DNA of 64,000 bases from an uncultured Clostridia bacterium (GCA_934481345.1 CAKSPF010000004.1:157438-221437); one strand, 5' to 3'; shown: positions 17,797 through 27,201, counted from the stretch's first letter. The notes: generated by a model from the sequence alone, not told the origin. Translations and numbers: made by a program.

Positions 17797-18798
17797 AAAT
17801 CCGGTTAAAATTTTACTTATCACAGGTTCGATAACCTGTGCCATTCTGTAAAATCCCAAGTCATTCGGGTGTGTGCAGTCAACTGTGCAAAAATGCCTGT
17901 CTTTTTTTCCGAAAAACGTTTCTCCGTCCAGAAAATAAACATTTTTATCACCGCATTTAACAGCTTGTTCATAAGTATCTTTTATTATGGCTCTGCGCTC
18001 CGCCTTATCCTCCGCGTAGTCAAAATCCGGAGCGGACATCATGATTATGGGCAGATCGGGATTCTTTTTTCTGATTAATTCATAAAACGGTCTGTGAGTT
18101 TCTCTCAGATGCTGCGCCGACGGTGCATTGTGGTCATAATCCATTACAAAGATACTCATGTCAATGCCGCTTATGTATTCCGCCATTATAAGCTCTCCCC
18201 TTGCGCTGCCCGAAAAACCGAAATTATAATAATCAACGTCAAGATGATTTGAAATAATTGCGTTGTATGCATTCGTAACTCTGCAGCAGCAGCCGCCTTC
18301 GGTAATTGAAGAACCGTAGTACAAAATCGGTTTTTGATATTTATACGGCGTAGGCGCTTCCACGACAGCGCCGTCATTTACAAGCACCTCAAGGTTTACA
18401 ACGTGCTCATTCCGCGGAAGAAAAATCATTATATCCTCTATTGAAGAATCTTTCTTGAATGTTTTTTCAAAAGCAGTTGTGCTGTAATTCGGCGGATTTA
18501 CATGGCCTGCATAGCGTCCGTTCTGCCTGCTGCCTATAATTACTTCTGCCGACTGTGCTGCAAATGCCGACATACCCATATCCGGAGTAAGCTTTTCCAG
18601 CTCCATTTTCACCGTAAATTCCGTTGAATCGGTTCTGAAGCCTACCCTTGCCCCCGCACACCGCCTGCCAAGGTCCGGATACTCCCCTTTAAGAGCATTT
18701 CTTAAATCTTCGGGAAGTCTTATAAATTTCTTTGTTTTTTCAAAATAAGGAACTCCAAATACCTTCAGCGGTTCGTCATCAAAATAATATTTTTTCAT
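17794..18798 (-). CDS. SGNH/GDSL hydrolase family esterase
   Basis: The 334-residue protein has an N-terminal beta-rich domain (about 1-150) of the kind found in acetyl-esterase-like SGNH proteins. The hydrolase domain follows: block I GSSIT near 162-166 (nucleophile Ser), block II GFSG, then DYDHN, and the Asp/His pair in DCTHPND near 307-312. There is no signal peptide, so it should act in the cytoplasm, perhaps deacetylating imported oligosaccharides or small molecules. It starts 18 bases after hisK with no terminator between, so it is probably the last gene of the histidine operon. A role in histidine synthesis is not evident. Confidence 0.8.
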   Translation of the reverse strand: MKKYYFDDEPLKVFGVPYFEKTKKFIRLPEDLRNALKGEYPDLGRRCAGARVGFRTDSTEFTVKMELEKLTPDMGMSAFAAQSAEVIIGSRQNGRYAGHVNPPNYSTTAFEKTFKKDSSIEDIMIFLPRNEHVVNLEVLVNDGAVVEAPTPYKYQKPILYYGSSITEGGCCCRVTNAYNAIISNHLDVDYYNFGFSGSARGELIMAEYISGIDMSIFVMDYDHNAPSAQHLRETHRPFYELIRKKNPDLPIIMMSAPDFDYAEDKAERRAIIKDTYEQAVKCGDKNVYFLDGETFFGKKDRHFCTVDCTHPNDLGFYRMAQVIEPVISKILTGF

Positions 18799-18816
18799 TG
18801 TACCACTCCTTTTAAA

Positions 18817-19626
18817 TTATATACCAACCTCTGTAAATTCACCATTTCTTAAAACAACTACACTTTTAAATCCGTTTTGTTTTAAACGGTTTGTGCACTC
18901 ATCAAATCCGAAACACAGATTTTTGCAGTCATGGCTGTCACTCGAAAGAATGATTTTCATTCCAAACTCCTTTGCTCCGGCAAGAATAAAATCGGCAGGA
19001 TATGCGTCCGTTCTGCAGCCCCTTGATACCGCACCGGTGTTCATCTCAAGTATTCCGCATTTTTCTGCTGCTGCTTTGAGCGCCTCCAACGCCGCGTTTT
19101 TATACTCCTTTGAGTTTTCATCAAAATATCTGTTTTTGTCATTGAATTTGCACACAAGGTCAAAGTGACCTATAATGTCGGCATGAGTCTTTTGCGGAAT
19201 CTGCGCCGCCGTTTCAAAATAACTGCGGATATACTTCAAAAAGCTTCCGCCAAAGTGCTCTTTTACGGCATTTTCTGTAATTTCCGCGCTCTCATCCACA
19301 GGAATATACACACCGTCTTTTTTTATATAATGCGCCGAACCTATCACATAGTCATACTCTGCGTCTTTTTCACAGTATAAATCTCTTTCGATTCCGAGAT
19401 AAATATCTATTTTGCCTTTGTATTTCTGTTTTGCATTTTGTACCTTTCGTATATATTCCGACGTTTTCCGCCGGCTCATGCAGTAAGAGGTATCAAAAGC
19501 GGTATATTCGTGTGACGAAAAGCCGACCGACTCCATATTTTTATCAAGTGCCGCCTTTACGGTTTCATCAACCGTGGATTTACCGTCACAGTAAACCGTA
19601 TGAACATGCAAATCGGATAAAATCAT
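18817..19626 (-). CDS. hisK: histidinol-phosphatase, PHP type
   Basis: Dephosphorylates histidinol phosphate to histidinol, step 8 of histidine synthesis. The 269-residue PHP-domain protein starts with the metal motif SDLHVHTVYCDGK, followed by FSSHEY, LGIERD, IGSAHYI, IGHFDL and SSDSHD, the metal-binding blocks of the HisK/HisJ family. Its place at the end of the his genes, 17 bases after hisIE, and the lack of a HAD-type phosphatase domain on HisB support this assignment. Confidence 0.9.
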   Translation of the reverse strand: MILSDLHVHTVYCDGKSTVDETVKAALDKNMESVGFSSHEYTAFDTSYCMSRRKTSEYIRKVQNAKQKYKGKIDIYLGIERDLYCEKDAEYDYVIGSAHYIKKDGVYIPVDESAEITENAVKEHFGGSFLKYIRSYFETAAQIPQKTHADIIGHFDLVCKFNDKNRYFDENSKEYKNAALEALKAAAEKCGILEMNTGAVSRGCRTDAYPADFILAGAKEFGMKIILSSDSHDCKNLCFGFDECTNRLKQNGFKSVVVLRNGEFTEVGI

Positions 19627-19643
19627 ATTTCCCTCCGCAATGA

Positions 19644-20291
19644 CTATTTTGTCATTTTTTCCTGCTTTACCTTGTGCTCTATAATATCTCTTGACGCGAG
19701 CTCGTTTATTATATCGTCAACCTCTATTCCGGCTTCAACCATGAGCACAAGCGTATGATACACAAGGTCGGATATTTCATAGACGGTTTCGGCTTTGTCC
19801 TTATCCTTTGCCGCAATTATTACCTCCGTACACTCCTCGCCGACCTTTTTAAGTATCTTGTCCAGTCCCTTTTGGAACAAATAAGTAGTATAAGAATTTT
19901 CCGGCATAAGCTCTTTTCGCTTTTTGAGCTTTTCCATTAGGCAGCTTACCGAAAACGGAGCCTTTTCCTCACCGTACACCAAATCGTTAAAGCAGGAATC
20001 CGTACCCTTGTGGCATGCCGGCCCGTCCTTTACCACGTTTACGGTAAGAGCGTCCCTGTCACAGTCCGCAGTTATGCTGACTATGTGCTGATAATTGCCC
20101 GAAGTTTCGCCCTTTCTCCAAAGTTCCTGCCTTGAACGCGACCAAAAACAGGTTTTGCCCTCTTTTATGCTGATTTCAAGGCTTTCCTTATTCATATATG
20201 CAAGCGTTAAAACTTTTTTTGTGTTATTATCCACAACTATTGCCGGTATAAGTCCCTTTTCATCAAATTTCAGTTCATTTATGTTTATCAT
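19644..20291 (-). CDS. hisIE: bifunctional phosphoribosyl-AMP cyclohydrolase / phosphoribosyl-ATP pyrophosphatase
   Basis: Catalyses steps 2 and 3. The 215-residue fusion has the HisI half first, with CFWSRSRQELWRKGETSGN, then DCDRD and CHKGTDSCF supplying zinc and magnesium ligands. The HisE half (from about 115) has YLFQKGLDKILKKVGEE and CTEVIIAAKD, then a helical segment ISDLVYHTLVLM. Gap to hisF is 19 bases. Confidence 0.96.
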   Translation of the reverse strand: MININELKFDEKGLIPAIVVDNNTKKVLTLAYMNKESLEISIKEGKTCFWSRSRQELWRKGETSGNYQHIVSITADCDRDALTVNVVKDGPACHKGTDSCFNDLVYGEEKAPFSVSCLMEKLKKRKELMPENSYTTYLFQKGLDKILKKVGEECTEVIIAAKDKDKAETVYEISDLVYHTLVLMVEAGIEVDDIINELASRDIIEHKVKQEKMTK

Positions 20292-20310
20292 TTCAAATTC
20301 TCCCGTAATT

Positions 20311-21069
20311 TTAAATTCTGACGTTTATATCATTGTCTTTCAGCTTTTGTTTCAAATCGCTTATACCGACCTCGCCGAAGTGAAATATCGACGCCGCAAG
20401 TCCTGCGTCAATCTGCGGTATTTCTTTGAAAAGCTTTACAAAGTCATCAATCGAGCCTGCTCCGCCCGACGCTATTACCGGAACGGAAACTGCCGAATTC
20501 ACCGCGCGAAGCATTTCTATGTCAAAGCCTTTTTTCACACCGTCGGTATCTATACTGTTTACCACGATTTCGCCCGCGCCGTCCGCCTCGGCTTTCTTTA
20601 TCCATTCTATCGCGTCAATGCCGGTGTTTTCTCTGCCGCCTTTAGCAAATATTTTAAATCTGCCGCCCACTCTCTTTACATCCGCAGACAGTACCACACA
20701 CTGATTTCCGTACCGCTTTGCCGCCTCGCCGATAAGTGCGGGATTTCTTATTGCACCCGAATTTACCGATACCTTGTCCGCTCCGCATTTCAAAACCCTG
20801 TCAAAGTCATCCAGTGTATTTATGCCGCCTCCGACCGTAAGCGGAATGAATATGGTTTTGGCAACCTCGGTAAGAATATCCGTAAAAAGCCCCCTGTTTT
20901 CGGCAGACGCCGTTATGTCGTAAAACACAAGCTCGTCCGCACCGCTTTCACTGTAAAATCTGCCAAGCTCAACAGGTGATGAAACATCGCTCAGACCTTT
21001 AAAGTTCACACCCTTTACAACCCGTCCGTCCTTGACGTCAAGGCATGGAATAATTCTTTTTGTAATCAT
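20311..21069 (-). CDS. hisF: imidazole glycerol phosphate synthase cyclase subunit
   Basis: HisF closes the imidazole ring using ammonia from HisH. The 252-residue beta-alpha barrel starts IPCLDVKDGRVVKGVNFKGL (catalytic Asp near residue 11). ADKVSVNSGAI and the second catalytic Asp in VNSIDTDGVKKGFD follow. It overlaps hisA by 4 bases (ATGA). Confidence 0.97.
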   Translation of the reverse strand: MITKRIIPCLDVKDGRVVKGVNFKGLSDVSSPVELGRFYSESGADELVFYDITASAENRGLFTDILTEVAKTIFIPLTVGGGINTLDDFDRVLKCGADKVSVNSGAIRNPALIGEAAKRYGNQCVVLSADVKRVGGRFKIFAKGGRENTGIDAIEWIKKAEADGAGEIVVNSIDTDGVKKGFDIEMLRAVNSAVSVPVIASGGAGSIDDFVKLFKEIPQIDAGLAASIFHFGEVGISDLKQKLKDNDINVRI

Positions 21070-21779
21070 CGTGCCACCTCAATTGCCTCTTTAAGATTTA
21101 TTGTGCCTTCATAAAGCGATCTGCCGAGAATTGCACCGTACAAATTCATTGCGGCAAGCTCCCTGACATCATCTATGCTTGTAATGCCGCCCGACGCTAC
21201 AATATTCATACTGTATTTTGACGAAAGGTTCCTGTACAGTTCCGTATTTGTTCCGCTCATTGCGCCGTCTTTGGAAATGTCTGTGCAGATTACCGTTTTT
21301 GCACCGTCTGTTTGCAGGCGGCTGAATATTCCGTCACAGGTAATGTCCGTAACCTCCGTCCAGCCGTCGGACGCCGCATATCCGTCTTTAATGTCCACCC
21401 CGATTGCAATTTTATCCTTGTAGCGGCTTATCATCTCAGCGGTAAACTTTGGATTATTCAGCGCCGCAGTGCCAAGTATGACGCGGAATACACCTGCTTC
21501 AATATATTTTTCTATCACTTCTTCGCTTCGTATTCCGCCTCCGATTTCTATTTTAAGCTCTGTATTTCCGGCAATTTCTTTTACAACCTCGAAATTAGGT
21601 GTTTTACCGTTTTTTGCACCGTCCAGGTCTACGAGGTGCAGATACTCCGCTCCGCTGTCCTCAAATTTTTTTGCAACCTCGCACGGGTTTTCGGCATAAA
21701 CCGTTTTTTTGCCGTAATCGCCCTTTAAAAGCCTTACGGCATTGCCGTCTATTATATCTATCGCAGGAAAAATTATCAT
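21066..21779 (-). CDS. hisA: phosphoribosylformimino-AICAR ribotide isomerase
   Basis: Amadori isomerase of step 4. The 237-residue half-barrel-repeat TIM protein has FPAIDIIDGNAVRLLKGDY (Asp8 catalytic), GGGIRSEE, CTDISKDGAMSGTN (second catalytic Asp) and ASGGITSIDD. It sits 14 bases after hisH and overlaps hisF. Confidence 0.97.
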   Translation of the reverse strand: MIIFPAIDIIDGNAVRLLKGDYGKKTVYAENPCEVAKKFEDSGAEYLHLVDLDGAKNGKTPNFEVVKEIAGNTELKIEIGGGIRSEEVIEKYIEAGVFRVILGTAALNNPKFTAEMISRYKDKIAIGVDIKDGYAASDGWTEVTDITCDGIFSRLQTDGAKTVICTDISKDGAMSGTNTELYRNLSSKYSMNIVASGGITSIDDVRELAAMNLYGAILGRSLYEGTINLKEAIEVAR

Positions 21780-21793
21780 GTATAAAGCACTCC

Positions 21794-22411
21794 TTACAGC
21801 TCTGTAAAAGCTTTTAAAATTTTAAGACCGGTCTTTCCGCTCTTTTCGGGGTGAAACTGCGTTCCGTATACATTCCCGTTCTGTACTGCCGCCGTAAGCT
21901 CTCTGCCGTATTCTGCGGTTGCGGCAACGGAATTTTCACAGTTCTTGCCGTAAAACGAATGAACAAAATACACATGCTCGCCCTCGTCAAGATATTTAAA
22001 AATCGGGCTTTTTTCCCTGTTTTTGGGAAAATGCAGTGCATTCCAGCCGATATGCGGAATTTTAAGCTCCGACGGTATATCATCCTTCATCGGCGCAATC
22101 TCTCCGCTTATAAGCCTGAGTCCCTCATGCTCGCCGTACTCATAGCTTTTGTCAAACAAAAGCTGCATTCCCAGGCATATGCCCAGAAGCGGCTTGCCGC
22201 TGTTTGCTTCATTTATTATCACGTCAAAAAGCCCGCTTTTTTTCAGTTTTTCTGCCGCGTCGCCGAAAGCTCCCACTCCGGGCAGAACTATTTTTTCTGC
22301 CGATACAAGCTCCTCCGGCTTATCCGTAAGCTTTACATCGGCTCCCAGATAATTAAACGAGCTGTAAAGCGAAAATATATTACCCACTCCGTAATCCGCT
22401 ATAGCAATCAT
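21794..22411 (-). CDS. hisH: imidazole glycerol phosphate synthase glutaminase subunit
   Basis: Class I glutamine amidotransferase feeding ammonia to HisF. The 205-residue protein has DYGVGNIFS, the nucleophile Cys in LGICLGMQLL and the His-Glu pair in TQFHPEKSG. Its ATG directly follows the hisB TAA with no gap. Confidence 0.97.
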   Translation of the reverse strand: MIAIADYGVGNIFSLYSSFNYLGADVKLTDKPEELVSAEKIVLPGVGAFGDAAEKLKKSGLFDVIINEANSGKPLLGICLGMQLLFDKSYEYGEHEGLRLISGEIAPMKDDIPSELKIPHIGWNALHFPKNREKSPIFKYLDEGEHVYFVHSFYGKNCENSVAATAEYGRELTAAVQNGNVYGTQFHPEKSGKTGLKILKAFTEL

Positions 22412-22999
22412 TTAAAGCACACCCTTCGTAGACGGAATTTCATCCTTGTATTCTTCAATTATCTTTGACGCACCGCCCAGGGTTCTGCCGAGAGCCTTAA
22501 AAATTGCTTCTGCTATGTGATGCGAATTTTTGCCCGAAAGTTTTTTGATGTGCAGCGTTATTGCAGCGTTCCTTACAAATGCAAGCAAAAATTCCTCGCA
22601 AAGCTCAGTGTCAAAATCACCTACTTTTGCAGTCGGAAATTCAGCATCAAATTCAAGGTGCGCCCTGCCGGAAACATCAGCGGCGCACAGTACAAGAGCC
22701 TCGTCCATAGGCAGGATTATATGTGAATATCTTTGTATTCCGCGCATATCGCCGATTGCACGGTTAAATGCCATGCCAAGACATATTCCTATATCCTCTG
22801 CCGTATGATGATAGTCCACATAGGTATCTCCCGTGCATTTTACTTTAAGGTCAAATCTTGCATGCTTTGCAAACAGCGTAAGCATATGATCCAAAAATCC
22901 GCATCCGGTATCAACGTCGCTTTTGCCGCTGCCGTCAATATTAAATGTCATTTCAATGTCCGTTTCGTTTGTCTTTCTCTTTATGCCGGTTTCTCTCAT
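22412..22999 (-). CDS. hisB: imidazoleglycerol-phosphate dehydratase
   Basis: Monofunctional dehydratase (step 6), 195 residues, without the phosphatase domain of enterobacterial HisB. Manganese-binding motifs are DHMLTLFAKH, DYHHTAEDIG and NSHHIAEAIFKALG. It overlaps hisC by 4 bases. Confidence 0.97.
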   Translation of the reverse strand: MRETGIKRKTNETDIEMTFNIDGSGKSDVDTGCGFLDHMLTLFAKHARFDLKVKCTGDTYVDYHHTAEDIGICLGMAFNRAIGDMRGIQRYSHIILPMDEALVLCAADVSGRAHLEFDAEFPTAKVGDFDTELCEEFLLAFVRNAAITLHIKKLSGKNSHHIAEAIFKALGRTLGGASKIIEEYKDEIPSTKGVL

Positions 23000-24072
23000 A
23001 CATTTCTTCCTTTCTCATCAAGAATTTTTTCGGTTGCGGCAAGAAGCTCATTTACTTCTTCTGCCGTGCCCACGGTTATTCTGTTATAATTGCATATTTT
23101 TTTATCCGAAAAATGCCGTACAAGTATTCCCCGCTCTTTAAGATTTTGATAATACTCCTCACCTGATATTTTATCACTTTCGGCAAATACAAAATTTGCC
23201 TTTGAATCCGTGACGGCAAAACCGAGATTTTTTAATCCGTCAGACAAAAGCCTGCGGTTTGAGATAATACTTGCGCGTGTTTTTTCAAAGTATTCTCTGT
23301 CCGCAACCGCCTGCTCGCCGGCAATCATTGTGAGCCTGTTGACATTATACGGATTTGTGGAAAATTTGATTTTTTCAAGGTCTTTTATAAGCTCCCCGTT
23401 TCCTATAGCAAAACCAAGCCTTGCTCCTGCAAGGGAACGTGATTTTGAAAACGTCTGCACTACCAAGAGATTGTCATACTTTTCGGTAAGCCCGACAGCG
23501 CTTTGTGCGCCGAAATCCACGTACGCCTCATCTATTACAACTATGTATTCACGGTTTGAAGCAACGATTTTTTCTATATCGTTAAGTCCCAATGCAAGTC
23601 CCGTGGGCGCATTCGGATTTGCAATAACCACATTTCTGCCGATATTTTCGTAGTCATGCACATCTATTGAAAAATCCTGCAAAAGAGGAATTTTTTTATA
23701 ATCAAGATTGTATAGCTGTGCAAATACTTCATAAAATCCGTAGCTTATATCGGGAAACGCTACCTTTTTTTCTTCATCACAAAACGCCATAAAAAAGAAA
23801 TTGAGTGTTTCGTCCGAGCCGTTGCTTACAAAGACATTTTCCGCACAGGTATTGTAATATTCCGCAATACGCTTTTTGAGTTCTTTTGCCTCCGGATCGC
23901 TGTACAGCCTTAAATCATTTACTTCATCCTCATTTATTGCTTTCGTTACCATAGGTGACGGCGGATACGGCGATTCATTTGTATTGAGCTTTATATATTT
24001 TTTGTCCTGAGGCTGTTCTCCCGGAACATATTCCTCCAGACGGTCAAATCTTTTGCTTATGAATTTACTCAT
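22996..24072 (-). CDS. hisC: histidinol-phosphate aminotransferase
   Basis: PLP-dependent aminotransferase of step 7, 358 residues. LNTNESPYPPSP opens the family, NPNAPTGLAL follows, then IDEAYVDFG. The PLP lysine is in TFSKSRSLAGARLGFA, and the C terminus has ILVRHFSDKKICNYNRITVGT. It overlaps both hisD and hisB by 4 bases. Confidence 0.96.
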   Translation of the reverse strand: MSKFISKRFDRLEEYVPGEQPQDKKYIKLNTNESPYPPSPMVTKAINEDEVNDLRLYSDPEAKELKKRIAEYYNTCAENVFVSNGSDETLNFFFMAFCDEEKKVAFPDISYGFYEVFAQLYNLDYKKIPLLQDFSIDVHDYENIGRNVVIANPNAPTGLALGLNDIEKIVASNREYIVVIDEAYVDFGAQSAVGLTEKYDNLLVVQTFSKSRSLAGARLGFAIGNGELIKDLEKIKFSTNPYNVNRLTMIAGEQAVADREYFEKTRASIISNRRLLSDGLKNLGFAVTDSKANFVFAESDKISGEEYYQNLKERGILVRHFSDKKICNYNRITVGTAEEVNELLAATEKILDEKGRNV

Positions 24073-25349
24073 TTTATCTCCTCAAATCTTACAAGTGCAC
24101 TCTTTGCATGAGCGGTAAGTCCTTCTTTTTCGGCAAAATATGCCACGGAGTCCTTCACCTTTTTAAGCGCTTCGGCAGTGTAATATGAATACTGCGTTTT
24201 CTTGACGAAATCATCAACGGAAAGCGGACTGGAAAATCTCGCCGTTCCGCTTGTCGGCAAAGTGTGATTCGGACCTGCAAAGTAATCTCCCAAAGCTTCG
24301 GGACAATATTTCCCCATAAATATCGAGCCTGCGTTCTTTACCGCGTCAAGATAGTCAAAAGGATTATCCATGCAAAGCTCCAGGTGCTCCGGAGCAATTC
24401 GGTTTGCAATCTCTATTGCATTCTCTATGCTGTCGGTTATAATTATTTTACCGTTATTATCTATAGAAGCTCTTGCTATTTCTTCTCTTTCCAAAAGCGG
24501 CAGCTGCCGTTCTATTTCTTTTTGAACCTTTGACGCAAGCTCCTCATCCGTACATACCAAAACTGCGCTTGCCAGCTTGTCATGCTCCGCCTGTGAGAGT
24601 AAATCCGCCGATACAAACATCGGGTCTGCCGTGCTGTCTGCAACAACCAGGATTTCACTCGGACCGGCTATCATATCAATGGAAACTTTTCCGAACACCT
24701 GTTTTTTTGCCTCTGCCACGAAAGCGTTTCCGGGGCCTACTATTTTGTCAACCTTAGGTATCGTCTGCGTACCGTATGCAAGAGCCGCTATAGCCTGAGC
24801 GCCGCCGACCTTGTATATTTTATCCACGCCTGCGATTTTTGCTGCGGCAAGAATAACAGGATTAACCATGCCGTCGCTTCCCGGAGGCGTCACCATGACA
24901 ATCTCGCTGCAGCCTGCGATTTTCGCCGGGATACTGTCCATCAATACGGTAGACGGATATGCCGCTGTGCCGCCCGGAACGTAAAGTCCGACCTTTTCTA
25001 TGGGTATAACCTTCTGACCGGTAACAACTCCGCTTTTTTCACTTATAATAAAGCTGCTGCGAACCTGCCTCTTATGAAAATCGGTTATGTTCTGCGCTGC
25101 CTCTTTGAGTATTTTCAAAAACTCCTCCGGCACGCTCTTAAATGCGTCGTCAATTTCCGCTTCGGTAACTTCAAGGGTTTCAAGCTCTGCCTTGTCAAAT
25201 TTTCTGCAATATTCCAGGACAGCTTTATCACCGTTTTTTTTCACATCTTCGATAATATCGGAAACGGTTTTTTCAACGTTGCTGCTCATCTGCACTCTTG
25301 CAAAGATTTCTGTATCGTCAATTTCACCGTATTTATATATTTTAATCAT
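24069..25349 (-). CDS. hisD: histidinol dehydrogenase
   Basis: Two-step NAD-dependent oxidation of histidinol to histidine. The 426-residue protein has PGGTAAYPSTVLM, AYGTQTIPKVDKIVGPGN, DMIAGPSEILV, SQAEHDKLASAVL, IAPEHLEL and GPNHTLPTSGTARF, the zinc and catalytic blocks of the family. It lies 22 bases after hisG. Confidence 0.97.
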   Translation of the reverse strand: MIKIYKYGEIDDTEIFARVQMSSNVEKTVSDIIEDVKKNGDKAVLEYCRKFDKAELETLEVTEAEIDDAFKSVPEEFLKILKEAAQNITDFHKRQVRSSFIISEKSGVVTGQKVIPIEKVGLYVPGGTAAYPSTVLMDSIPAKIAGCSEIVMVTPPGSDGMVNPVILAAAKIAGVDKIYKVGGAQAIAALAYGTQTIPKVDKIVGPGNAFVAEAKKQVFGKVSIDMIAGPSEILVVADSTADPMFVSADLLSQAEHDKLASAVLVCTDEELASKVQKEIERQLPLLEREEIARASIDNNGKIIITDSIENAIEIANRIAPEHLELCMDNPFDYLDAVKNAGSIFMGKYCPEALGDYFAGPNHTLPTSGTARFSSPLSVDDFVKKTQYSYYTAEALKKVKDSVAYFAEKEGLTAHAKSALVRFEEIK

Positions 25350-25371
25350 AAGTAATTCCTTTCCGTCCGTT

Positions 25372-25989
25372 TTACAAATTTTCGGCTATTGCATTTTTTA
25401 TCCGTTCTATCTGCTCTGCTTTAAACTTATAGCTTGCTTTGTTTGCGATAAGCCTTGCACTTATGTTTACAATGGTTTCAAGCGGAGCAAGGTTGTTTTC
25501 CCTGAGCGTGGAGCCTGTTTCCACAATATCCACTATAACGTCAGAAAGACCGAGTATCGGCGCAAGCTCTATAGAACCGTTAAGCTTTATTATATCTATA
25601 TCTCTGCTTTTTTTAGAATAATAATCTGTTGCGATATTTACAAATTTTGTTGCCACCCTCAGGGTTTTCTCCGTATCATCGCAAAAATCCTTATAACCGG
25701 CAACCGCCATGCGGCATTTGCCCAGATTCAAATCCAAAAGCTCGTAAACATCGGGAGAGTATTCAAGCAGAATATCCTTGCCCGCTACTCCCAAATCCGC
25801 CGCTCCGCGCTCTACATATATCGCCACATCCGACGGCTTTACCCAAAAGTACCGTATGCCTTTTTCCGCATTTTCAAAAGTAAGCTTTCGGCTGTTTTCC
25901 TTAATGGAACTGCAATCATAACCGGATTTCTCAAACAAATCATACACTTTTTCTCCGAGTCTGCCTTTCGGAAGCGCCACATTAATCAT
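25372..25989 (-). CDS. hisG: ATP phosphoribosyltransferase catalytic subunit, short form
   Basis: First committed step, ATP plus PRPP. At about 205 residues this is the short HisG form that lacks the C-terminal regulatory domain and needs HisZ. NVALPKGRLGEKV opens it and DLGVAGKDILLE follows; the PRPP loop is in DIVETGSTLRENNL. The ATG at 25989 overlaps the hisZ stop (ATGATTAA). A GTG 21 bases upstream is possible but sits on top of its own ribosome site. Confidence 0.94.
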   Translation of the reverse strand: MINVALPKGRLGEKVYDLFEKSGYDCSSIKENSRKLTFENAEKGIRYFWVKPSDVAIYVERGAADLGVAGKDILLEYSPDVYELLDLNLGKCRMAVAGYKDFCDDTEKTLRVATKFVNIATDYYSKKSRDIDIIKLNGSIELAPILGLSDVIVDIVETGSTLRENNLAPLETIVNISARLIANKASYKFKAEQIERIKNAIAENL

Positions 25990-27091
25990 TGTTTTCAAGG
26001 ATTTCCACACCCTTTCCGTTAAATTTCAAAAGCTGTCTGTATTTGATATCTTCGGCTTTTTTCAGTGCAAGTACGCTGCTGCCGTTGTCGGTGAGCAGCT
26101 TTATACTCTGCGAAAGCTTTGATACATCTGTGCCCTCGTCATATAAAAGCACAATGTCCACATCATATTTTTTGTTTTGGCAGTTAAATCTTTCCAGAGT
26201 GTCGAGATACACCGCAAAGCCGACAGCGTCACAGCTTTTGCCCATACGCTCCATAAGGCTTCCGTACTGTCCGCCCGACAGCACGCTCTGAAATATCCCG
26301 TTTATATAGCCTTTGAATACCACTCCGCTGTAATAGTTCATATCGTTAATTATCGAAAAATCAAAGTTTACATTATCCAAAAGATTGTTGCCGTCCAAAA
26401 ATCCGTTTATCTGTTCAAGCTCGCTTATAACTTTATCAAATCCGCTTCCTAAGTTTGAATTTTTAAGCTTTGAAACAATTTCGTTTCCGCTTCCGCACAT
26501 TGAGGTTATAATAAGAAGCTTTTCGGGATTTACCGAGTATTCGTCGCACAGTGTCTTTATTTCATGCATATTCTTCTCGCCTATGCATTTTAAAATTTTG
26601 TCTTTTTGACTTCCGGTTAAATTAAGCTCACCCATAACCCCGGATATAAGCCCCATATGAGAAATATCAAGCACGAAATCATCGCTTATTTCCGCCAGGC
26701 TTTTTATTGCAAGCATGATAACCTCGCATATATTATAAGCGTCAATATCTCCTATACATTCAAGCCCGGTCTGCATTATTTCTTTAAACGAATGTGTCCC
26801 CTGCGACATGCGGTACACATTTTCGTTGTAATACACTTTGGTAAGCGAACCGCTCCGGGAATTTTTTATTATGGAAAGTGTGACATCGGGCTTCAGCGCC
26901 ATTAATCTGCCGTTGGTGTCGTTAAAGGTTATGATTCCGTCGGATACCAAAAAATCCTTGTTTTTTGCATAAAAATCATATTCCTCAAATTTGCTCATTT
27001 TGTACTGTCTGTAGCCGTATTTACGGTAAAGTGAGCGCAGCTTGAAAATCGCTCTTTCATCATTTTTTATCAATTCGTTATCAAATGTCAT
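25982..27091 (-). CDS. hisZ: ATP phosphoribosyltransferase regulatory subunit HisZ
   Basis: HisZ is a catalytically dead histidyl-tRNA synthetase paralogue that activates short HisG and carries histidine feedback. The 369-residue protein shows class II synthetase motif 2-like LMALKPDVTLSI, YYNENVYRM and QTGLECIGD; the C-terminal anticodon-binding domain of HisRS is absent. The ATG at 27091 follows GAGAGGGA by 9 bases. It is the first gene of the operon, with a leader of only about 31 bases. Confidence 0.92.
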   Translation of the reverse strand: MTFDNELIKNDERAIFKLRSLYRKYGYRQYKMSKFEEYDFYAKNKDFLVSDGIITFNDTNGRLMALKPDVTLSIIKNSRSGSLTKVYYNENVYRMSQGTHSFKEIMQTGLECIGDIDAYNICEVIMLAIKSLAEISDDFVLDISHMGLISGVMGELNLTGSQKDKILKCIGEKNMHEIKTLCDEYSVNPEKLLIITSMCGSGNEIVSKLKNSNLGSGFDKVISELEQINGFLDGNNLLDNVNFDFSIINDMNYYSGVVFKGYINGIFQSVLSGGQYGSLMERMGKSCDAVGFAVYLDTLERFNCQNKKYDVDIVLLYDEGTDVSKLSQSIKLLTDNGSSVLALKKAEDIKYRQLLKFNGKGVEILENND

Positions 27092-27128
27092 AAAAAATAT
27101 CCCTCTCAATCCGCTTTATTACTTTACT

Positions 27129-27156
27129 ATTTTAACACACTAAAGCGTTTTGTCAA
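27129..27156 (-). promoter_or_regulatory. promoter of the histidine operon
   Basis: TTGACA (27156-27151), 16-base spacer, TAAAAT (27134-27129) on the minus strand. Predicted transcript start is near 27122, so the 5' leader is too short for a T-box or attenuator. Arms CGCTTTA (27112-27118) and TAAAGCG (27141-27147) flank the -10 element. Confidence 0.7.
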
Positions 27157-27201
27157 CCACCTTTGTTTTTTATTGTTAAAAATATCTAAAAACTTAACTT
27201 T

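Noticed and set aside
20095..20979. 294-codon open frame opposite hisIE and hisF
   Set aside because: Antisense shadow of two clear his genes with no recognisable domain.
25087..26022. 311-codon open frame on the plus strand opposite hisG and hisD
   Set aside because: It is fully antisense to well-supported his genes, has no ribosome site or family motif, and is rich in Phe, Cys and Arg as expected of a shadow frame.
27092..27201. T-box or attenuator leader for the histidine operon
   Set aside because: The promoter leaves only about 31 bases of leader; no T-box sequence or specifier stem is present.
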